A stretch of DNA of 64,000 nt from Sulfurimicrobium sp031426915 (GCA_031426915.1 JASJPB010000011.1:1-64000), one strand, 5' to 3'; positions 16,255 through 25,901 are shown, numbered from the stretch's first letter. Made by a program: numbers and translations. Notes: generated from the sequence alone by a model not told the origin.

Positions 16255-16848
16255 ATGAATTTTTTTCCTGTTGTCATTTTATGCCTGGTTTGCCTGACGC
16301 TGGTTGCTCCGGCACAGGGAGATTCTTCCCTGTTCGATCCAGGCAAGTTCATGGTCGAAAATGCGCGCATGAGCGATGCCGAGGAGATGCTGCGACAATG
16401 GCTGGGTGAACATGCGGAGGACCAGGAGGCGCGCTTCCTGCTGGCACGGGTCCTGGCCTGGCAAGACAAGCATGTTGATGCGCTGGGCGAGTACGACCGT
16501 CTGCTGGATGAACAGCCCAAGCATGGCGACTATCTGCTGGGCAAGGCGCTGGTGCTGTTGTGGGCTGGACAGGCGCGGAGCGCATTGCCGCTGCTCAGGA
16601 AAGCACGCCGCCTGAGCCCCTATGACGAGGAAGTCTGGCGGCTGCAGATCGAGGCGCTACGCGCGGCAGGAGGAAGAAAGCGTCAACATCAGGCACGACT
16701 TATCCGGGATGAAGTCCAAAGGCGTTTTTCGCCTGCCAGGCGTACTTCCCCGTCATTTTTATCCTCCCCGGCGGTAATCGTAGGCCGGTTGATGGCAGAA
16801 CCTCTCACTCAGCAAGGCATCCGGTTTGGGCTTGGTCCTATCCTTTGA
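16255..16848 (+). CDS. Exported TPR protein, possibly truncated
   Basis: This 197-residue protein has a signal peptide (ending near PAQG) and TPR-like helices at about residues 25-140 (DQEARFLLARVLAWQ, HGDYLLGKALVLLW). This resembles the N-terminal part of outer-membrane proteins that pair a TPR region with a C-terminal beta-barrel in exopolysaccharide clusters (YaiO- or PgaA-like). The last 60 residues are basic and low in structure, and no beta-barrel follows, so it may be truncated. It is followed closely by the HEAT-repeat and glycosyltransferase genes. A role in polysaccharide export is an inference from context. Confidence 0.55.
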   Translation: MNFFPVVILCLVCLTLVAPAQGDSSLFDPGKFMVENARMSDAEEMLRQWLGEHAEDQEARFLLARVLAWQDKHVDALGEYDRLLDEQPKHGDYLLGKALVLLWAGQARSALPLLRKARRLSPYDEEVWRLQIEALRAAGGRKRQHQARLIRDEVQRRFSPARRTSPSFLSSPAVIVGRLMAEPLTQQGIRFGLGPIL

Positions 16849-16867
16849 TTACGGAGGCCTGATAGCT

Positions 16868-17917
16868 GTGCCGGCTTTCTGGGTCGGGACGGCGGCGTTG
16901 GCGCTGGCAGCCATGATGTTGCTGCTGGTGCCGTTCAACTGGTTGTGGCTGAAGGTGAAACAGAAGCGCCGCCAGCGCATGCTTGACTGCTGGCGCCCTC
17001 TGTTGATGGCCAGCCTGTACCAGCAACCGCAGTCCCTGCCGCGACTTTCCCGCTTCGATGTGCCGGATTTTCTTGAGTTGTGGAACCATCTGTACCAGTC
17101 CCTGGGGCCTGAAGCCCGGGCCAGCCTGGGCCAGGTGGCTGGCTTGCTGCGCATGCCGGCCACGATAAGCCAGATGCTGCGCGGGAAGCGCGTGCATTCG
17201 CGCTTCATGGCCGTGCTTACGGCTGGAAACCTGCGTCTTGCCACCGCCTGGGATGCATTGCGGGACTTGCTGGAACATGAAAGCCCGGCCTTGTCCCTGG
17301 CGGCGGCCAGGGCCCTGGTCCGGATCGATGTGGCACGGGCGCTGCCGCTGTTGATGCCGCATATTGTCAGGCGTGACGACTGGGCGCCGCAACAGGTGGA
17401 GGATATTTTGCGTGCAGCGGGTGCGGGGAACACTGCCGAGCCTTTGCTGCAGGCCACCCAGGAGGCCGCGCCGGAAAGGGCTGCGCAGTTGCTTCGTCAC
17501 CTGGCCGGAATTTCACCCGCCGTAGCGGCGCCGATAATCGGCAGTTTGCTCGCCAGTGCGCCGGACGATATCCTGCTTGCCACCTGCCTCCAGTTGGTGA
17601 ACGACCCGGGCGAACTCGAGACAGTGCGTGCGTTGACCCGACATTCGACCTGGCATATACGGGTGCATGCAGCCAGCGCTCTCGGCAGGCTTGGTACTCA
17701 TGAAGATGAGGCGGTACTGGCGGGCATGCTGGCCGACAGCCAGTGGTGGGTGCGTTACCGCGCAGCCAGTGCGTTGTCGCAACTGGCATGGCTGGACGAA
17801 AACGGGCTGCGCCATATCAAGGACACGCAGACTGACCGCTATGCCCGCGACATGATGCACCAGGTGATGGCGGAGCAGGAATTGCGGGCGGACAAGGCGG
17901 AACGGCATGGAGGATAA
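16868..17917 (+). CDS. Membrane-anchored HEAT-repeat protein
   Basis: This protein of about 349 residues has one N-terminal membrane segment followed by a basic stop-transfer (KVKQKRRQR) and a cytoplasmic alpha-solenoid of HEAT repeats from about residue 140. Examples are SPALSLAAARALVRID, TWHIRVHAASALGRLG and QWWVRYRAASALSQLA. The GTG at 16868 was chosen because GGAGG lies ten bases before it; an in-frame TTG at 16826 would overlap the preceding gene. The stop overlaps the glycosyltransferase start by 11 bases, so the products are probably translationally coupled and may interact. Such HEAT proteins recur beside GT2 genes, but the exact role is unknown. Confidence 0.65.
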   Translation: MPAFWVGTAALALAAMMLLLVPFNWLWLKVKQKRRQRMLDCWRPLLMASLYQQPQSLPRLSRFDVPDFLELWNHLYQSLGPEARASLGQVAGLLRMPATISQMLRGKRVHSRFMAVLTAGNLRLATAWDALRDLLEHESPALSLAAARALVRIDVARALPLLMPHIVRRDDWAPQQVEDILRAAGAGNTAEPLLQATQEAAPERAAQLLRHLAGISPAVAAPIIGSLLASAPDDILLATCLQLVNDPGELETVRALTRHSTWHIRVHAASALGRLGTHEDEAVLAGMLADSQWWVRYRAASALSQLAWLDENGLRHIKDTQTDRYARDMMHQVMAEQELRADKAERHGG

Positions 17918-19463
17918 CCGCTTGCGCCTCGACACCCGTCTGGGTCATGCCGAAGGCCCGGCCCCCGCGGATATGGCGGAAGGACTGGCAAACGATGGCG
18001 CGCCCATCGCGTTGCATCACGACCCCATTCTGGCCTCGTTGCCGTCCCCGCCGCCTGCGCCTGGCCCTGAATTCGACTGGGGCCAGGTGCTGGTGTCGTT
18101 GCATGGCGCGATGACGGATGCCGTGCCGATTTTGCAATGGTTTTTTCTGCTGTGTTTTCTCGTCTTCAATGGCGGCTACCTGCTGCTCAAGCTGCGCTCG
18201 CTGTTCAGGGCTTCACGCCAACTGCGCGAACAGGACCCCGTCACCGAGTCGCAGCCCGGCTCGCGTTACGATTTGCCCATCAGCATCATCGTTCCCGTCC
18301 GCGATCAGGCAGCGCTTGTTTCAGCCACGGTGCATTCCGCGTTGCAATTGGCTTATTCCGAATTTGAAGTGATTGTCGTCAACGACGGTTCGCGGGATCA
18401 AACCCTGGAAGTGCTGATACGTGAGTTTTCCCTTATCCCCTTTCCGGAGGCTTACCGCGACCGCTTGCAAACCAGGCATGTAAGAGCCATCTACGCTTCC
18501 ACTATTTTTCCCCGCTTGCGCCTGGTGGACAAGGAAAACGGCGGCAAGGCGGACGCCCTCAATGCGGGTATCAATTGCGCCCGCTATCCGCTTTTCTGCA
18601 GTGTGGACGAGGACGCCATCCTGCAGCGCGACAGCTTGGGTAAATTGGGCCAGCCCTTCCTCAAGGACCCCCGCACGGTGGCGGCAGGGGCAGCGTTACG
18701 GGTGGCCAATGGCAGCACGCTTGGCGCTGCTTTGCCGCGCAAATCCGGCCTGCCGGGCAGTGTTCTCGCCCTGTTCCAGACAGTCGAGTATTTGCGCGGT
18801 TTTTTTGTTGCCGGCATTTTTGGCGTTTTCCGCAAGGAGCCAGTGGTTGCATCGGGCGGATATCGCACCGACGCCGTTGACGAAAATATGGAGCTGCTGG
18901 TGCGCTTGCTTAGCCAATTGAGCCGGGAAGGCAAGCGTCACCGCTTTGCCTGGGTGCGCGAACCGGTTTGCTGGAGCAAGGCTGCGGAAAATTTGCAGGA
19001 CGTCAGGGTCAGTCGCATGCGGCGGCAGTACGGATTGTCCGAGAGTCAGGAAATGAACCGCAAATTGCGCTTTGGTCGCAAGGGCGAAGGCGCGGGCGGA
19101 CTGGCTTTCCCGTTCATGTTGCTGTTCGAGTTGCTGGGGCCTCCGGTGGAAGTGCTGGGCTACCTGGTGATGACCCTGCTGTGGCTGACCGGCATGCTTT
19201 CCTTCCCGGTTTTCACGGCCTTCATGCTGGCAGCCATCGGGCTGGGCATTGCTCTTTCGGTGAGCGCTGTGGTGGTGGAAGAGATGTTGTTCCAGGCCCA
19301 TCCCGGTCTTGCCGGCCAGCTCAAACTGGCAGCCGCGGCCGTGTTGGAAAACTTCGGTTATCGCCAGTTGACAGCCTTGTGGCGCACGCTCGGACTTCTG
19401 CGCCGGCCTCCTGCACGGCATGAGATGAGCCGTTGCGATTTGGCGCGAAGTGAGGCAACATGA
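17907..19463 (+). CDS. GT2-family membrane glycosyltransferase with altered catalytic motifs
   Basis: This 518-residue protein has one N-terminal membrane segment (about residues 70-95), a GT-A fold GT2 domain (SIIVPVRDQ near 130, VVNDGSRD, KENGGKADALN, VDEDA) and three or four C-terminal membrane segments. This matches processive synthases of the PgaC/cellulose-synthase type. Two sites are unusual. The acceptor-side (T/G)ED motif that supplies the catalytic base reads DEN (VDENMEL near residue 329), and the Q-x-x-R-W motif is replaced by S-R-M-R-R (near residue 370). Catalysis may therefore be impaired or altered. It overlaps the HEAT gene and is followed by a CheY-like regulator. Confidence 0.75.
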   Translation: MEDNRLRLDTRLGHAEGPAPADMAEGLANDGAPIALHHDPILASLPSPPPAPGPEFDWGQVLVSLHGAMTDAVPILQWFFLLCFLVFNGGYLLLKLRSLFRASRQLREQDPVTESQPGSRYDLPISIIVPVRDQAALVSATVHSALQLAYSEFEVIVVNDGSRDQTLEVLIREFSLIPFPEAYRDRLQTRHVRAIYASTIFPRLRLVDKENGGKADALNAGINCARYPLFCSVDEDAILQRDSLGKLGQPFLKDPRTVAAGAALRVANGSTLGAALPRKSGLPGSVLALFQTVEYLRGFFVAGIFGVFRKEPVVASGGYRTDAVDENMELLVRLLSQLSREGKRHRFAWVREPVCWSKAAENLQDVRVSRMRRQYGLSESQEMNRKLRFGRKGEGAGGLAFPFMLLFELLGPPVEVLGYLVMTLLWLTGMLSFPVFTAFMLAAIGLGIALSVSAVVVEEMLFQAHPGLAGQLKLAAAAVLENFGYRQLTALWRTLGLLRRPPARHEMSRCDLARSEAT

Positions 19464-19485
19464 AAAAAATTTGTGGTAGAAGTTT

Positions 19486-19863
19486 ATGATGAGCACAAAC
19501 GCTAATATCAAAATTCTGGTTGTGGATGACGACCATATCATGTGCGAACTCCTCACATCCATCTTGCGTCGCGAGGGCTATCATGTGGTTGGAGATGCGC
19601 ATGACGGCGAAATCGCGCTGGAACAGTGCGCAAGATTCGAGCCCGACGTGGTTTGTCTTGATATCAACATGCCGAGAATGGGCGGCATCGAAACGCTTCA
19701 TGCCATCAAGGTGGAGCATCCCAAAATGGCCGTGATCATGGTGAGCGCCGAAGCGACCAAGGAGGCGGTAATGGATGCCCTCGGAAAAGGCGCTTGCGGC
19801 TTCATCGTCAAGCCGTTCAACGCCGCCAAGATTCTGGATACCCTCGACCGCTGTACCGGGTAG
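19486..19863 (+). CDS. Single-domain CheY-like response regulator
   Basis: This protein of 125 residues consists of one receiver domain. The acidic pocket (VVDDDH), the phospho-acceptor Asp in VVCLDINMPRMGG and the conserved Lys in FIVKPFN are all present. There is no output domain, so it must act by protein contact. It follows the TPR/HEAT/glycosyltransferase genes by 22 bases and may be their regulatory input. No histidine kinase is adjacent. Confidence 0.9.
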   Translation: MMSTNANIKILVVDDDHIMCELLTSILRREGYHVVGDAHDGEIALEQCARFEPDVVCLDINMPRMGGIETLHAIKVEHPKMAVIMVSAEATKEAVMDALGKGACGFIVKPFNAAKILDTLDRCTG

Positions 19864-19961
19864 CCGTCTCTCCATCACGAGAGACTCGCGTAGCGAGCCG
19901 CGTTAAAGCCGGGCCGTTTTGGGGTAAAATTGCTTCTTTCCGTCTCTGTTCCCGGGTTTTC

Positions 19962-22900
19962 ATGATGTCTCAAGCCAATCTGCTGCGCGGCCGCAATGCC
20001 CTGTCCCCCTTTCGTTACGACAAACTGATGCGTGCCCTGGCCGGGGTTGCACCGGCCATTTCCCATGTTTACGCTGAATTCTGGCATTTCGCGGCGGCCA
20101 GTCATGAGCTGGATGAGGCCGAGCAGGAACGGCTGGCGCAAATTCTGACTTATGGTCCGGCGGCCCAGGTGGAGCAACCGGCGGGCGAATTGCTGCTGGT
20201 GACGCCGCGTTTCGGCACCATTTCCCCCTGGTCCTCCAAGGCCACGGATATCGCGCGGCATTGCGGGCTGGAAGCGATCGAACGCATCGAACGGGGCATT
20301 GCGTTCTACGTGCAGAAGCACGATGCTTCGGGGCTGACGCCTGATGACAGGGCCGCGCTGCTGCCGCTGATTCATGACCGCATGACGGAAACCGTGCTGA
20401 GCGATTTCAAGCAGGCGGAACAGTTGTTCCACCACGTGGCGCCGCAGCCCTTGCGCACGGTGGACATCCTGGGCGGCGGCGCGGCAGCGCTGGACACGGC
20501 CAATCGCGAATGGGGGCTGGCGCTGTCGGGAGACGAAATCGAATACCTGGTGGAGAACTTCACCCGCATCGGGCGCAATCCCACTGACGTGGAGCTGATG
20601 ATGTTCGCCCAGGCCAATTCGGAACACTGCCGCCACAAGATATTCAACGCCGACTGGGTGATCGACGGCGAGCAGCAGCCCTATTCCCTGTTCGGCATGA
20701 TCCGCAACACCCATGCCCAACATCCGCAAGGCACCGTGGTTGCTTATTCGGACAACTCCTCGGTGATCGAGGGCGCGGAAATTGCGCGCTTTTATCCCGA
20801 GCCGGGAAACGGTCGTTACCGCTATGCGACGGAAAAAACCCATATCCTGATGAAGGTTGAAACCCACAACCATCCCACCGCGATTTCCCCTTTCCCCGGC
20901 GCCGCCACCGGTTCCGGCGGCGAAATTCGCGACGAGGGCGCGACCGGCATCGGCTCCAAGCCCAAGGCCGGGCTATGCGGGTTTTCCGTGTCCAACCTCA
21001 ATATCCCGGGCTTTCAGCAACCCTGGGAAGGCAGCTATGGCAAGCCGGGCCGCATCGCTTCCGCGCTCCAGATCATGCTGGAAGGCCCGATCGGCGCGGC
21101 CGCCTTCAACAATGAATTCGGACGTCCCAACCTGGCCGGTTATTTCCGCACTTTCGAGGAGAATGTGTCAGGCGAGATGCGCGGTTATCACAAACCCATC
21201 ATGCTTGCCGGCGGGGTGGGCAATATCACGGAGCAGCATTGCTTCAAGGGCGATGTGGTGCCGGGCGCGCTGCTGATCCAGCTCGGCGGGCCAGGCATGC
21301 TGATCGGGCTGGGCGGCGGCGCGGCATCCAGCATGGATACCGGTGCCAATGCCGAGAACCTGGATTTCGACTCGGTGCAGCGCGGCAACCCGGAAATGCA
21401 GCGCCGCGCCCAGGAAGTGATCGATCGCTGCTGGCAGATGGGCGATGCCAACCCCATCCTCTCCATCCACGACGTCGGCGCGGGCGGCATTTCCAACGCG
21501 CTGCCGGAACTGGTGCACGGCTCCGGGCGCGGCGGGCATTTCTCGCTGCGCGACGTGCCCTCGGAAGAACCGGGCATGTCGCCGATGCAGATCTGGTCCA
21601 ACGAGGCCCAGGAGCGCTATGTGCTGGCCATCGCACCCGAAAGCCTGCCGCTGTTCTCGGCCATGTGCGAGCGCGAGCGCTGCCTGTTCGCGGTGATCGG
21701 AACCGCCACCGAGGCGCAGCAACTGGTGGTGGAGGACGGCCATTTCCGGAATAATCCAGTCGATATGGACATGAACGTCCTGCTCGGCAAACCGCCCAAG
21801 ATGACGCGAACGGTGGCCCACGCTGCACGTGCCCTGGAGGCTTTTTCCACCGATGCGCTGGACCTGAAGGACGCAGCCTACCGCGTGCTGCGCCTGCCCA
21901 CGGTGGGCGACAAGACTTTCCTGATCAGCATCGGCGACCGCACCGTGGGCGGCTTCACCGCGCGCGACCAGTTCGTCGGGCCGTGGCAGACGCCGGTTGC
22001 CGACGTGGCCGTGACTACCATGGGATACGACACCTGCCACGGCGAAGCCTTCGCCATGGGCGAGCGCACCCCGCTGGCCCTGCTGGATGCGCCGGTCTCG
22101 GGACGCATGGCGATCGGCGAAGCGATCACCAACATTGCCGCCGCGCGCATCGACGCCATCGGCGACATCAAACTGTCCGCCAACTGGATGGTGGCGGCCG
22201 GTCATCCGGGCGAGGATGCGGCGCTATACGACACGGTGCACGCGGTGGGCATGGAATTCTGCCCGGCACTGGGGGTGAGCATTCCGGTGGGCAAGGACTC
22301 CATGTCGATGAAGTCGGTATGGGAAGAGGAAGGCGTGAAAAAGGCCGTCACCTCCCCCTTGTCGCTGATCATTTCCGCCTTCGCGCCGACGCCCGACGCG
22401 AGCAAAACGCTGACGCCGCAATTGCGCGCCGACGTGGGCGCCAGCGACCTGATCCTGATCGATCTCGGTTGCGGCCGGGGGCGCCTCGGCGCTTCCGCGC
22501 TGGCCCAGGTTTACGGCCAGGTGGGCGATGCCGCGCCCGACGTGCTGGCTCCCGCTCAGCTCAAGGCATTCTTCGAGGTCATCCAGAAGCTCAACCGGGA
22601 CGATAAACTTGTCGCCTACCATGACCGATCCGATGGCGGCTTGTTCGTGAGCCTGTGCGAGATGATGTTCGCAGGTCACGTTGGCGTTACGCTGGACGTG
22701 GACGAACTGTGTTACGAGCAGATTCGCAGCGACGTGGAGGAGAAGGGTGAAGAAGAGCCGGAAATCCCTGCCGGCAGCTACTCCAGCCGCCTTTTCGGCG
22801 TACTGTTCAACGAGGAACTGGGTGCGTTGTTGCAGGTGCGGCGCTCTGATACGCCAGCCGTGATGCAGTCCTTTTTCGATGCCGGGCTGCGCAGCGAATT

Positions 22901-23921
22901 CCACGTTGTCGGCAGCCTCAACGAGGATGACTGTCTGCGTATCATGCGCAACGATGCCGAGATTTTCCACGAAAGCCGCGTCGAGCTGCAACGCGCCTGG
23001 TCCGAGACCACCAGCCATATGCAGAAGCTGCGCGACAACCCGGAATGCGCGCAGCAGGAATACGACCGCATCCTGGATGCCGCCGATCCAGGCCTTCAGG
23101 TGCAGCTCAGTTACGATCTCGGCGACAACGTCGCGGCGCCCTACATCAACAGCGGCGCCCGCCCGGCCATGGCGATCCTGCGCGAGCAGGGCGTGAACGG
23201 CCAGGTGGAAATGGCGGCGGCCTTCGACCGCGCCGGTTTCGCGGCGGTGGACGTGCACATGAGCGACGTCATCGCGGGCCGGGTCTCGCTCAAGGATTTC
23301 AAGGGTCTGGCGGCTTGCGGCGGCTTCTCCTACGGCGACGTGCTGGGTGCGGGGGAGGGCTGGGCCAAATCGATCCTGTTCAATGCCCGTGCCCGCGACG
23401 AATTCGAGGCTTTCTTCCATCGCGGCGATTCGTTTGCCCTGGGCGTGTGCAACGGCTGCCAGATGATGAGCAACCTGCACGCTATCATCCCCGGCGCGGA
23501 GAACTGGCCGCATTTCGTGCGCAACAAGTCGGAGCAGTTCGAAGCGCGTTTCGTCACGGTGGAAGTACCCAAGAGCCCGTCGCTGTTCTTCGACGGCATG
23601 GCGGGCAGTCGCATGCCCATCGTGGTGGCGCACGGCGAGGGCTATGCGGAATTCGCCTCGCCGACGGCACAACAGAGCGCACTGGTGGCGCTACGCTATG
23701 TCGACCATCGCGGCAATCCGGCGTCCACCTACCCCCTCAACCCCAACGGCTCGCCCGACGGCATCACCGCGCTCACCACGCCGGATGGCCGTTTCACCAT
23801 CATGATGCCGCACCCGGAGCGCGTGTTCCGTGCGGTACAGCATTCCTGGCATCCGGACGGGTGGCAGGAAGACGGGCCGTGGCTGAGGATGTTCCGCAAC
23901 GCCAGGAAGTGGGTGGGTTAA
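19962..23921 (+). CDS. purL: Phosphoribosylformylglycinamidine synthase (large, PurL)
   Basis: This 1319-residue enzyme performs the fourth step of purine synthesis, converting FGAR to FGAM with glutamine and ATP. The single-chain proteobacterial layout is complete: an N-terminal PurS-like region, linker, two AIRS-like halves (GGEIRDEGATG near 310; VGKDSMSMKSVWEE) and a C-terminal class-I glutaminase with the nucleophile in GVCNGCQMM and the PHPER motif. The ATG at 19962 was chosen because it gives the family N-terminus; upstream in-frame codons overlap the CheY gene. It is a stand-alone gene here. Confidence 0.97.
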   Translation: MMSQANLLRGRNALSPFRYDKLMRALAGVAPAISHVYAEFWHFAAASHELDEAEQERLAQILTYGPAAQVEQPAGELLLVTPRFGTISPWSSKATDIARHCGLEAIERIERGIAFYVQKHDASGLTPDDRAALLPLIHDRMTETVLSDFKQAEQLFHHVAPQPLRTVDILGGGAAALDTANREWGLALSGDEIEYLVENFTRIGRNPTDVELMMFAQANSEHCRHKIFNADWVIDGEQQPYSLFGMIRNTHAQHPQGTVVAYSDNSSVIEGAEIARFYPEPGNGRYRYATEKTHILMKVETHNHPTAISPFPGAATGSGGEIRDEGATGIGSKPKAGLCGFSVSNLNIPGFQQPWEGSYGKPGRIASALQIMLEGPIGAAAFNNEFGRPNLAGYFRTFEENVSGEMRGYHKPIMLAGGVGNITEQHCFKGDVVPGALLIQLGGPGMLIGLGGGAASSMDTGANAENLDFDSVQRGNPEMQRRAQEVIDRCWQMGDANPILSIHDVGAGGISNALPELVHGSGRGGHFSLRDVPSEEPGMSPMQIWSNEAQERYVLAIAPESLPLFSAMCERERCLFAVIGTATEAQQLVVEDGHFRNNPVDMDMNVLLGKPPKMTRTVAHAARALEAFSTDALDLKDAAYRVLRLPTVGDKTFLISIGDRTVGGFTARDQFVGPWQTPVADVAVTTMGYDTCHGEAFAMGERTPLALLDAPVSGRMAIGEAITNIAAARIDAIGDIKLSANWMVAAGHPGEDAALYDTVHAVGMEFCPALGVSIPVGKDSMSMKSVWEEEGVKKAVTSPLSLIISAFAPTPDASKTLTPQLRADVGASDLILIDLGCGRGRLGASALAQVYGQVGDAAPDVLAPAQLKAFFEVIQKLNRDDKLVAYHDRSDGGLFVSLCEMMFAGHVGVTLDVDELCYEQIRSDVEEKGEEEPEIPAGSYSSRLFGVLFNEELGALLQVRRSDTPAVMQSFFDAGLRSEFHVVGSLNEDDCLRIMRNDAEIFHESRVELQRAWSETTSHMQKLRDNPECAQQEYDRILDAADPGLQVQLSYDLGDNVAAPYINSGARPAMAILREQGVNGQVEMAAAFDRAGFAAVDVHMSDVIAGRVSLKDFKGLAACGGFSYGDVLGAGEGWAKSILFNARARDEFEAFFHRGDSFALGVCNGCQMMSNLHAIIPGAENWPHFVRNKSEQFEARFVTVEVPKSPSLFFDGMAGSRMPIVVAHGEGYAEFASPTAQQSALVALRYVDHRGNPASTYPLNPNGSPDGITALTTPDGRFTIMMPHPERVFRAVQHSWHPDGWQEDGPWLRMFRNARKWVG

Positions 23922-23941
23922 ACTAAAAACGGCATTTCACC

Positions 23942-24074
23942 GCAAAGGACGCGAAAGGTTCGCTAGGGAAAAGCAATCAGGCTGGTATGCCCGAGGGTTC
24001 TGTTTTGCGAGTTGAGCGACGAGTTCCCATCCCTGCCTACTCCATTTCCCTTTGCGAACCTTTGCGTCCTTTGC
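23942..24074. repeat. Long-spaced inverted repeat downstream of purL
   Basis: The arm at 23942-23963 (GCAAAGGACGCG...TTCGC) is the reverse complement of 24054-24074 except for one missing base, with about 90 bases between. The AAAGGACGC-type sequence resembles small interspersed intergenic repeats common in this bacterial group. It lies between two convergent genes and may fold in RNA. Confidence 0.7.
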
Positions 24075-24104
24075 TGTTAGTGTTTTATTGATCGAAAAAT
24101 GGAA

Positions 24105-25901
24105 TCAGGGCAGTGCAGGGCGGGGGCGACGCCTCTCTGGCAGGCCGCCCTGCCTGTCAGGCATGCCACCTTCCCGGGTCAACATGTCCCGGGCGCGGTC
24201 ATCTCCCAGCTCCGCCGCCCGCTGCATCAGCCTCCGCGCTTCATCTTCGTTGCGAGGCACGCCGCGGCCCTTGAAATACATGATGGCGAGGTTGGTCATG
24301 GCCTTGGCATTACCCTTTTCGACCGCCTTGCGGAACCAGGCCACGGCTTCGCTATCGCTTTGCGGTACGCCGCGCCCGTCCCGATACAGCATGCCGAGAT
24401 TGTTCATTGCCATGTCGTGACCGTCACGCGCGCGCTGCATTACGGCTTCAACCGGAACGCGCTGGAAATCCCCGGCGTTTTTCGGCGTTTCCGCCACATG
24501 GGCTTGCGGCTCGTTCACGGGCGCAGGTGGCCGCTCCTCAAACGGTTTGGGCGCTTGCCGCTTTTCTACCGCCGGCTTTAGCTGCGCCAAGCGATTAAGC
24601 GCCAGGCCGGAGAATTCGCCGCTGGGGTATTTGCGCAGGTATTCCTTGAAATCCAGATCGTCCCGGCTGCTCCTGATCGAGTTCCAGAATTCCAGTTCCA
24701 GGGCTGATGCGCTGACTGCAGGCGGCGCTTCGGCGGGGCGGAGCGTCTTTATGGGCGGGGGCTGGATTGCCGCAAGCGGGGCGGGCGCGGGTTTGTTCAA
24801 CCAGATCGCAGCTGGTATCACGGCGAGCAGGGCGAGCGCCGCCCACGGCCAGCGTTTCCCTTTGGCGGGCGCGTCCTGTGTCGGTGGCGGCGGGTTCGGT
24901 GTGGTCAGGGCGGGGGCCGTACAGGCGCACACTGTCTGTTCCAGAACTTCGGTAGCTGCGATGGTGTCGTTTCCCGCCACCGTGGACTGTGTGTCGGTAA
25001 GGATGTGCTGGAAACCGAGCGAGCTTTCCTGTGTCGGCGTGGCCGCTGCGGGCGGTTCCGCAATGGAGAGCGGCGGCTGTTCACGCGCCGCCAGTTGCAG
25101 GGCGCGCGAAAACTGCTCCGCACTCGGGTAGCGCTCGTCCGGGCGCTTGGCGATGGCCTTTCTGACCACGGCGTCGAGCGCGGGCGGCAGCGTGAGGTTG
25201 AGCTCGGTCGGCAGCGGCGGTTCGACTTTCAGCACCTGGTGCATGATGGTGGTGAGCGAGGAGCCGGGAAACGGGCGCTCGCCGGTCAGCAGTTCATACA
25301 GGATGACCCCGACGGAAAAAATGTCCGTGCGGCGGTCCACTTCCTGACCCAGGAACTGCTCCGGCGACATGCACAGCGGCGTGCCGAGGCGGGATCCGGT
25401 CTGGGTGAGCGTGGAGGATTCCAGGCGGGCAATGCCGAAGTCGGTTACCTTGATGTCGCCGCTGGGCAGCACCAGGATATTGGCGGGTTTGATGTCGCGG
25501 TGGATGACGCCGTTACTGTGCGCGTGCCCCAGTGCATCGAGTATCTGGCTGATGATGCGTACCGTGTCGGCGAGCATGAACTGGGTGTGGTGCTCGAACA
25601 GCGCGGAAAGCGGCTTGCCATCGACAAATTCCATCACGATGTAGGCGGTTTCACCGTCCCGGCCATAGTCGTAAATGGTGACGATGCGCGGGTGGTTGAG
25701 CCGGCCAGCCGCCTTTGCCTCGCGCTCGAAACGCTGCAACACGGCTTCCAGGTTGGTGCCGTCGTAGATGTCGGTGCGGATGGTCTTGATCGCGACGCGC
25801 CGCTCGATGAGCGGGTCGAAAGCCTCGTACACCACACCCATGGCGCCGCGACCCAGCTCACTCCGGATTTCGTATTTTCCAAGTTTGCTTGGGTCGGCCA
25901 T
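24105..25901 (-). CDS. Ser/Thr protein kinase with C-terminal Sel1 repeats
   Basis: This 598-residue membrane kinase has a Hanks-type catalytic domain at about residues 9-275. It shows the glycine loop GRGAMGVVYEAFD, the Lys in VAIKTI, the catalytic loop HRDIKPANI and the DFG in TDFGIARL, so it looks active. A Pro-rich linker and one membrane segment near residue 355 follow. The C-terminal part carries two Sel1-like repeats (AMNNLGMLYRDGRGVPQ; AMTNLAIMYFKGRGVPR), which often bind proteins or peptidoglycan-linked partners, outside the cytoplasm if the topology is as predicted. No phosphatase is adjacent; PP2C genes occur at 56478 and 60578. Confidence 0.9.
   Translation of the reverse strand: MADPSKLGKYEIRSELGRGAMGVVYEAFDPLIERRVAIKTIRTDIYDGTNLEAVLQRFEREAKAAGRLNHPRIVTIYDYGRDGETAYIVMEFVDGKPLSALFEHHTQFMLADTVRIISQILDALGHAHSNGVIHRDIKPANILVLPSGDIKVTDFGIARLESSTLTQTGSRLGTPLCMSPEQFLGQEVDRRTDIFSVGVILYELLTGERPFPGSSLTTIMHQVLKVEPPLPTELNLTLPPALDAVVRKAIAKRPDERYPSAEQFSRALQLAAREQPPLSIAEPPAAATPTQESSLGFQHILTDTQSTVAGNDTIAATEVLEQTVCACTAPALTTPNPPPPTQDAPAKGKRWPWAALALLAVIPAAIWLNKPAPAPLAAIQPPPIKTLRPAEAPPAVSASALELEFWNSIRSSRDDLDFKEYLRKYPSGEFSGLALNRLAQLKPAVEKRQAPKPFEERPPAPVNEPQAHVAETPKNAGDFQRVPVEAVMQRARDGHDMAMNNLGMLYRDGRGVPQSDSEAVAWFRKAVEKGNAKAMTNLAIMYFKGRGVPRNEDEARRLMQRAAELGDDRARDMLTREGGMPDRQGGLPERRRPRPALP

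Noticed and set aside
19886..19898. CTCGC-GTA-GCGAG hairpin after the CheY-like gene
   Set aside because: The stem is only 5 bp and has no T tract, so it is not a credible terminator.
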